Shown: positions 59,403 to 64,000 of the stretch, piece after piece | Layout: each line of letters opens with the position of its first letter | How positions within the stretch are numbered: position 1 is the stretch's first letter | From: Acarospora socialis | Taxonomy: Eukaryota; Ascomycota; Lecanoromycetes; Acarosporales; Acarosporaceae | NCBI GenBank assembly: GCA_025617375.2 | Contig: JAMYGW020000012.1 | Location: 186,001-250,000, forward strand | Direction: 5' to 3' | DNA: 64,000 nt | Translations under genes and position numbers: made by a program | Notes under the pieces: generated by a model | What the model was told of the DNA's origin: nothing | The model's input: only the letters and a program-made list of their open reading frames with translations | The model's database searches: none

Positions 59403-62400
59403 ATGATGCGTCTGTCAGTCGTTATTCTTTTGTTCTTGACCGCGTCCCTTGCGGCGCCGGCCCCAGTCTCTACTACTTCTTCAATATCCAGTGCTCCTAT
59501 TCCCCAGTCCGCGGCCTGTAGCGACATTGTAGACTCAAATGGTACACCCAAACCGAGTGTCTTTACTGTCCCGAGGGCACGCAGCTGATTACTCCGCAGA
59601 CTCGTTTATATTCGATGCGAAAACAGCATACGAGTGTCTAACCAGTGTGCCTTTCAATCCAGCCGTTGCGACTCGATTCCTTCAGTATTATAATGAGACT
59701 CTGCAGTTTCAAAGCACATTGGCATACCTGAAAAATCCCCCACCAAGCTATCAACAACCTGCCGTAGATCTCTTGCAAGGTCTGGAGCAGATTCAACAAG
59801 ACATCGACAAAGGAGCCTTTCAGAATCACTATGCGTTGAGGCTACTCTGCAGAATCTACTCTACTCAGCACACGACGCGCATCTCATCCTGAATGCAGGC
59901 GTCCTCGCGGTCTTCACTTTCGGAAGCCCCTATGCGATATCGTCGGTCTCTATCGACGGATTACAACTCCCAAAGGTTTATATTACAGGTACTACGGCGT
60001 TGAGTGCTGAAATTACATTGAGACTAACAAACTCTGTAGATGACCTCCTAGCCGTTCAGGAGTCGGGCGTCGGTTGGCAACCATCGGCAATAGCAAAGAT
60101 CAACGGCCAAGATGTTACCGAATATCTCACCCAATTTGCTGCTGTCAATGCGATTGGCAGCCTTGAGCCTCATGCGGATTGGAATCAATTGATGGCGAGT
60201 CCTGCTCTCGATATCCAGTATCAATTCGGCACCTTTGAAGGATACACGACGTTCTATCCCGGCGAAAATATCACTTTCACCTTCGAGAATGGCACTCAGC
60301 TTGGACCTGAACCGTGGCTTGCGATCTACAACTCTCCCGACAGCACTGGACCGCTGACTACCGGAGGCGACTTCTACAACTTCTTCGTGTTGGGCTTTTA
60401 TCCAGCATCGTACAATCCAGAGTCCGAGTCTGCACCGTCCGCTACTGCCATATCAAGTGCTTCTTCTGAGGCGAGTTCCACGACCGCAACACCTTCACCG
60501 ACTTCATGGAAAATCCCGCCTATCCAGATCATCCCGACGTAGTGCAACCGGATCTTGGTAACACCGGGGTTCTCACCGGCTATTTCTTAAACCATACGTC
60601 GACAGCGGTACTCAGCATCCCAAGCTTCCAGGCCTTTGGTGATGCTGTCGTAGCGTTTTCGGATACAATCGGCGAATTCCTAAGACGCAGTAAGCAAGCG
60701 GGGATGATCAAGGTTGTCCTTGACGTACAACAGAACGGTGGCGGCGACACTCTTTTGGCGGTAGATGCTTTCAAACGAGTATGCTAATAACAACCGATTT
60801 ACTACCTGAATGCTAACGAAACAAATCAGTTTTTTCCACTGATCGATCCGTTTGGTGGAAGTCGGCTTCGTGCACATACAACAGCGGATGTACTGGGCAA
60901 CACCTTTACCAACTACTATGACAACCATCCGATGGATGAATCTACGTACTACTGGATGACAGCCCGGGGCTGGGTTGCCACATCTCGCATTGATGCTGAC
61001 ACCGGTCAAAATTTTACCTCTTGGGGAGAATTCTTCAGTCCTCACATGTATAACGGAGATTATTTCACTACCACGGTATGTTTTCGAATCGACCCGCTTC
61101 GACCTCCAGCTGCTGACCAAGCCGTTAGCAACGTGAGAATCTGTCCAGCGTCATCTTCGATGTCCAGGCATCAGGAGGTATCGTCATATACGGGTACGCA
61201 GATAATCCGGTAACCTCGCCTCAGCCCTATGCTGCCGAGGATATCATCATAGTGAGTAACTCTTCATTCTCAATACAATGCCCACAGACTGATTGCTCCA
61301 GCTTACCAATGGTCTGTGCTCATCGGCATGTGCTGTTTTCGTGGAGATGATGCACCACGAAGCGGGTGTCCGCACTGCCGCCGTTGGTGGCCGGCCGAGT
61401 TACGGTCCCATGCAAGCTCCCAGTGGCAGTCGTGGCGCTTAATTCTACTCGACTTTCGACCTCGATCTAGACTTCCAGGTCGCATCTAGAATCAACACAA
61501 CCGCCGGTGACGTCCTACCTAGTCGGGAAGAGGACGTCTGGATCAGCTCTGCAGGGATCACTCTTCGGGATCAAGTTCGAAAAGGAGAGAACATTCCTCT
61601 TCAATTCCTTTACGAAGCTGCCAATTGCCGCATTTTCTACACACCTCAGACGTTCTACAACTTTACCAACCTATGGAAGTACGCTGCAGACGCTATTTGG
61701 TCGAAGCCGGAGCTATGCGTCAAGGACTCAACAGGGTACGCTACAAACGGGACCTCAAGCGACACGCAAGGTCCTCCCATCAAAAGCAGCAGCAGCATCA
61801 CCACACGAGTCTCCCACAACATGTCCGGCATCGTTCAATTGAGCGGAACGACGTACGACTTCCCCGCCGAATCAGCGGCCAACAGCTCGACGACATCCAA
61901 CAACGTACCGTCGCACAACCCCAAGAAGGCGCGCTCTGCAGCGCCAACCGGAACGACAAAACCGCGCCTCCCTGTTCTGGCCGCGGTTTCCAATGTCGGC
62001 CCGTGCAGAACTGTAAGGCCAATCGTCATGAACAGCAGTGTGTCCGCTCGGGCTCAGCATATCTACCGGTTTCCTCGAAATCGGTGACAAGCTCTTTCGT
62101 CGACGGTTGCCAGTGTCAGTTTACGGATACCAGGAGTGTCAATTCCGGCTCGAAGAAGGGCCAGTTTCTGAAGTCGGGCTTCTGTGTGATCTGTGCAATA
62201 CAGCGAATCGGGTCGGGCCTAACAATCCGGCCGGGCCACCGCAGTTCGATGGCGTGGGGAGGGGCAAAGGCGGAAATGGAGGGAGTGAGGAGCTTGGGAG
62301 TAAGATTCTCGAGGGGATCAGGGTTTGAGACTTTCAAGAGAAGACCCTCCGAAGACCTTCAGAGGCAAGAAAGGTATCTGGGACGGGGAACAAGCCGGGC

Positions 62401-62515
62401 TCGTGCCTCCAAACCGGCCGGACTTCGACGCGAACAAGGTGGCCGCCTCATTCGTCCTCTCCACTCTATGGGTGTTGTACTGTTGAAAGAAATCCATTGT
62501 TTTGATCGTTAGGTC
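59403..62515 (+). pseudogene. Secreted S41-family (UstP/CPAF-like) peptidase, disrupted
   Basis: The start MMRLSVVILLFLTASLAAPAP is a signal peptide. The body follows the fungal S41 plan: AYECLTSVPF, FQSTLAYLKNPP, NLLYSAHDAHLILNAG, LPKVYITDDLL, QPDLGNTGVLTGYFL, VVLDVQQNGGGD, DPFGGSRLRAH, and the catalytic-serine segment TNGLCSSACAVF with MMHHEAGVRT. A Cys-rich tail (GALCSANR, CSGRGFQC, CQCQF) lies at 61915-62220, and remnants read on to about 62515. Introns (59541-59583, 59992-60040, 60781-60830, 61078-61129, 61252-61304, approximate) keep good splice signals. Frames break where TTTGAG is TTGAG (about 59837), where a G is missing in TGG-GAA (about 60509) and again near 61900 and 62325. An in-frame TAA at 61440-61442 replaces the expected Gln of RGAQFYST. 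Homologues are secretory-pathway proteases, some tied to RiPP processing. Confidence 0.8.
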
Positions 62516-63107
62516 TGGAATGGAATGTTTCAATAATCGGTTCGGAATCTATAGGATTAGATCATGTTTTAGGATAGTTCCACACTCAAATCTAGAGAGA
62601 AAACTGTATTTACGTAGAATCTAATGTAGTAGTTGAACTGTCTAACCTCTCAATATCACAGTAGTACTTCGTACAACTACTATCTCCCAATCATCTAGCT
62701 TTGCTCTGTACTTCTCCTTTCCCTACCGCTCCTAATCCGTCCTCAGACTACGCTAATTAGAGAGCAAGCCAATGACACGTTGGACAACTAGGAAGCAAGG
62801 GTTTGTAGATGAACCCTCGGCTTCGAAGTATATCTCATATCTCACAGCGCAAGACCTTCTGAGTTGCAGAGGCTGTCGGCGATATAAAGCATACATATGA
62901 CTGGCTACTTACACGGCCCAATGAGTTACAAGGCTGGAAGGTTGTACGATGAGGGGCCCAAAATAGCAAATGGGGGCCGAAACATAAGTGCGGTCGACCA
63001 GCTGAAGCCTTACAAGAGCGATTGGGGATGCTTTAGCCATTAGCACTTTCACGATACCTAGCCGCATATTGTATGAAGAGCGGAATTGGACATCTCTTCT
63101 AGGAGCG
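62516..63107. other. Intergenic, AT-rich
   Basis: 592 bp without a recognisable gene. A weak hairpin pair GTAGTAGTTG / CAACTACTA occurs at about 62625-62690. Confidence 0.4.
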
Positions 63108-64000
63108 ATGCTGGAACGGTTCTGGGGAGGACGGAAGTCCCAGGCCACAAACGTGGACAATACGTCTGCTGAAAACAATGTTTCTGCACCAGAGCAGAAA
63201 CTGTACTCGACCGACGGAGAGACAGGACTGGTGACCTGGAGCGACCCCAAGGAGGCTGATGTTGAGACTTATGCTCTGAAGCTGGATCTCAGAGTCGATC
63301 GTAGGGTCGGTGTTACGGCCCACTAATCACGATTCCAGTATTGTCTTCGTACACGGGTTGACCGGTAACCGTGTCAATACATGGACTCATAAGGAATCCC
63401 AGATACTGTGGCCAAAAGATCTTCTTGCGAAAGACCTGGAGACGGCACGAATCGTCAGCTTCGGATATGATGCTGACATTGTGAATGCGTTGGATACGGC
63501 ATCGTCAAATACGCTTCATGACCACGGCAACTCGCTAGCCCTCGCCTTGGCAAGATGGAGAGTCAGGACCAAGTCAGTAGGTACCGTTAACCATATGATA
63601 AGGCATTTACTGATCAGCGTAGAGTACTCGGCCTTTGATATTCGTTGCCCATAGCTTGGGTGGACTCGTGGTGGAGCAAGTACGTCCAGCCCATGGCTCC
63701 GTGATGTACGGCGTTGCGCCTGACATTACGAGGCATTGCTTAACTCCGCCCAAGCAGCCGAGTCTTGGATGAAAGCAAACTTCCAGTCGACTTGTGGCAT
63801 CATCTTCATGGGCACCCCTCACTACGGCTCCGATAAGGCGACATGGGGCTCCATCCTGACCCGATTGTCGAGCATAGTCCGCCAGACGAACCGACCTCTC
63901 GTGGGAGTTCTGGATCGAGGTTCGGAAATGTTGGCATCGCTTCAGCAGCAGTTCTACATCCAACTCGACAACTACGCGAAGAATCACAGGAAAGACATCA
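63108..64000 (+). CDS. SesB-like serine esterase domain, 5' part (runs off right edge)
   Basis: The alpha/beta-hydrolase start IVFVHGLTGNRVNTWTH is followed by WPKDLLAKDLETARIVSFGY, DHGNSLALAL, the nucleophile motif FVAHSLGGLVVEQ and GIIFMGTPHYGSDKA. Exons are about 63340-63572, 63625-63679 and 63733 onwards; the introns have GTCAGT/GTAGAG and GTACGT/TTACGAG ends. This is the DUF676/SesB-type esterase often fused upstream of NACHT or NB-ARC in fungal NLR proteins, so an NLR may continue beyond the window, but a stand-alone esterase is possible. The 5' end is unresolved. A frame from ATG 63108 (MLERFWGGRK) ends at 63326 in a different phase, so either an intron (for example a donor at about 63202 to the acceptor TTCCAG at about 63339) or a frame lesion lies between. 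Confidence 0.75.

Noticed and set aside
59541-59583. First break in the S41 gene counted as a frameshift
   Set aside because: A 43-bp GTACAC...ACGCAG intron joins the frames and gives the expected residues, so I treat it as a short intron, with some doubt.

Overview
The window is filamentous-ascomycete (Pezizomycotina-type) nuclear DNA. The evidence is many short GT-AG introns (about 45-120 bp) with CTAAC/CTGAC-like branch sites, a Zn2Cys6 regulator, fungal-only families (DUF3445, a 4-TM family, an F-box-like family), an ankyrin NLR and an acetamidase-type amidase. Coding regions are GC-richer than the long intergenic stretches. No bacterial operon, CRISPR, rRNA or tRNA signal was seen. Most genes are split, so exon models below were built by hand from splice signals, reading frame and family sequence.

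Layout: 1-564 is the 5' part of a gene running off the left edge. 1183-2386 is the mitochondrial phosphate carrier. 2.4-8.2 kb is a gene-poor stretch. 8.2-10.3 kb is a Zn2Cys6 transcription factor, followed by 4 kb without a recognisable gene. 14.3-16.3 kb is an intracellular GH13 alpha-amylase. 17.5-19.8 kb holds two convergent small secreted 8-cysteine proteins that are clearly related to each other. 21.6-23.4 kb is an amidase, 23.8-25.6 kb a DUF2235 hydrolase, 26.5-27.5 kb an APH-family kinase, 28.2-30.5 kb poly(A) polymerase, 30.8-32.3 kb a MetX-like alpha/beta hydrolase, 32.9-33.9 kb a flavin-reductase-like protein, 35.1-37.6 kb an Hsp70-like ATPase and 38.7-39.9 kb a DUF3445 protein. 40.5-41.3 kb is a repeat patch, 42.5-43.9 kb a thaumatin-like protein, 44.6-45.1 kb a Tc1/mariner-type MITE and 45.6-46.7 kb a 4-TM protein. 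47.2-48.4 kb is a peroxisomal acyl-CoA thioesterase, 48.6-49.4 kb an F-box-like protein, 50.2-52.1 kb 2-isopropylmalate synthase and 52.6-54.2 kb a carnosine N-methyltransferase.

The right end (54.7-64 kb) differs in character. It holds an ankyrin-repeat NLR with a ZZ finger, broken by one in-frame stop and one frameshift. Next is an S41-family (UstP-like) secreted protease, broken by a stop and several frame changes. Last is the start of a SesB-like serine esterase of the type often found at the N terminus of fungal NLRs. Both in-frame stops are TAA where CAA (Gln) is the natural residue, which is a C-to-T change in a CpA context. The left and middle of the window are mostly housekeeping and metabolic genes with intact frames; the right end looks like a fast-evolving recognition/secretion neighbourhood.

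The most interesting items are the paired 8-Cys secreted proteins with matching spacing and a conserved intron position, the decayed NLR/S41 block, the near-perfect MITE, and the 40.6-41.1 kb repeat whose three copies each end in a consensus 5' splice site.
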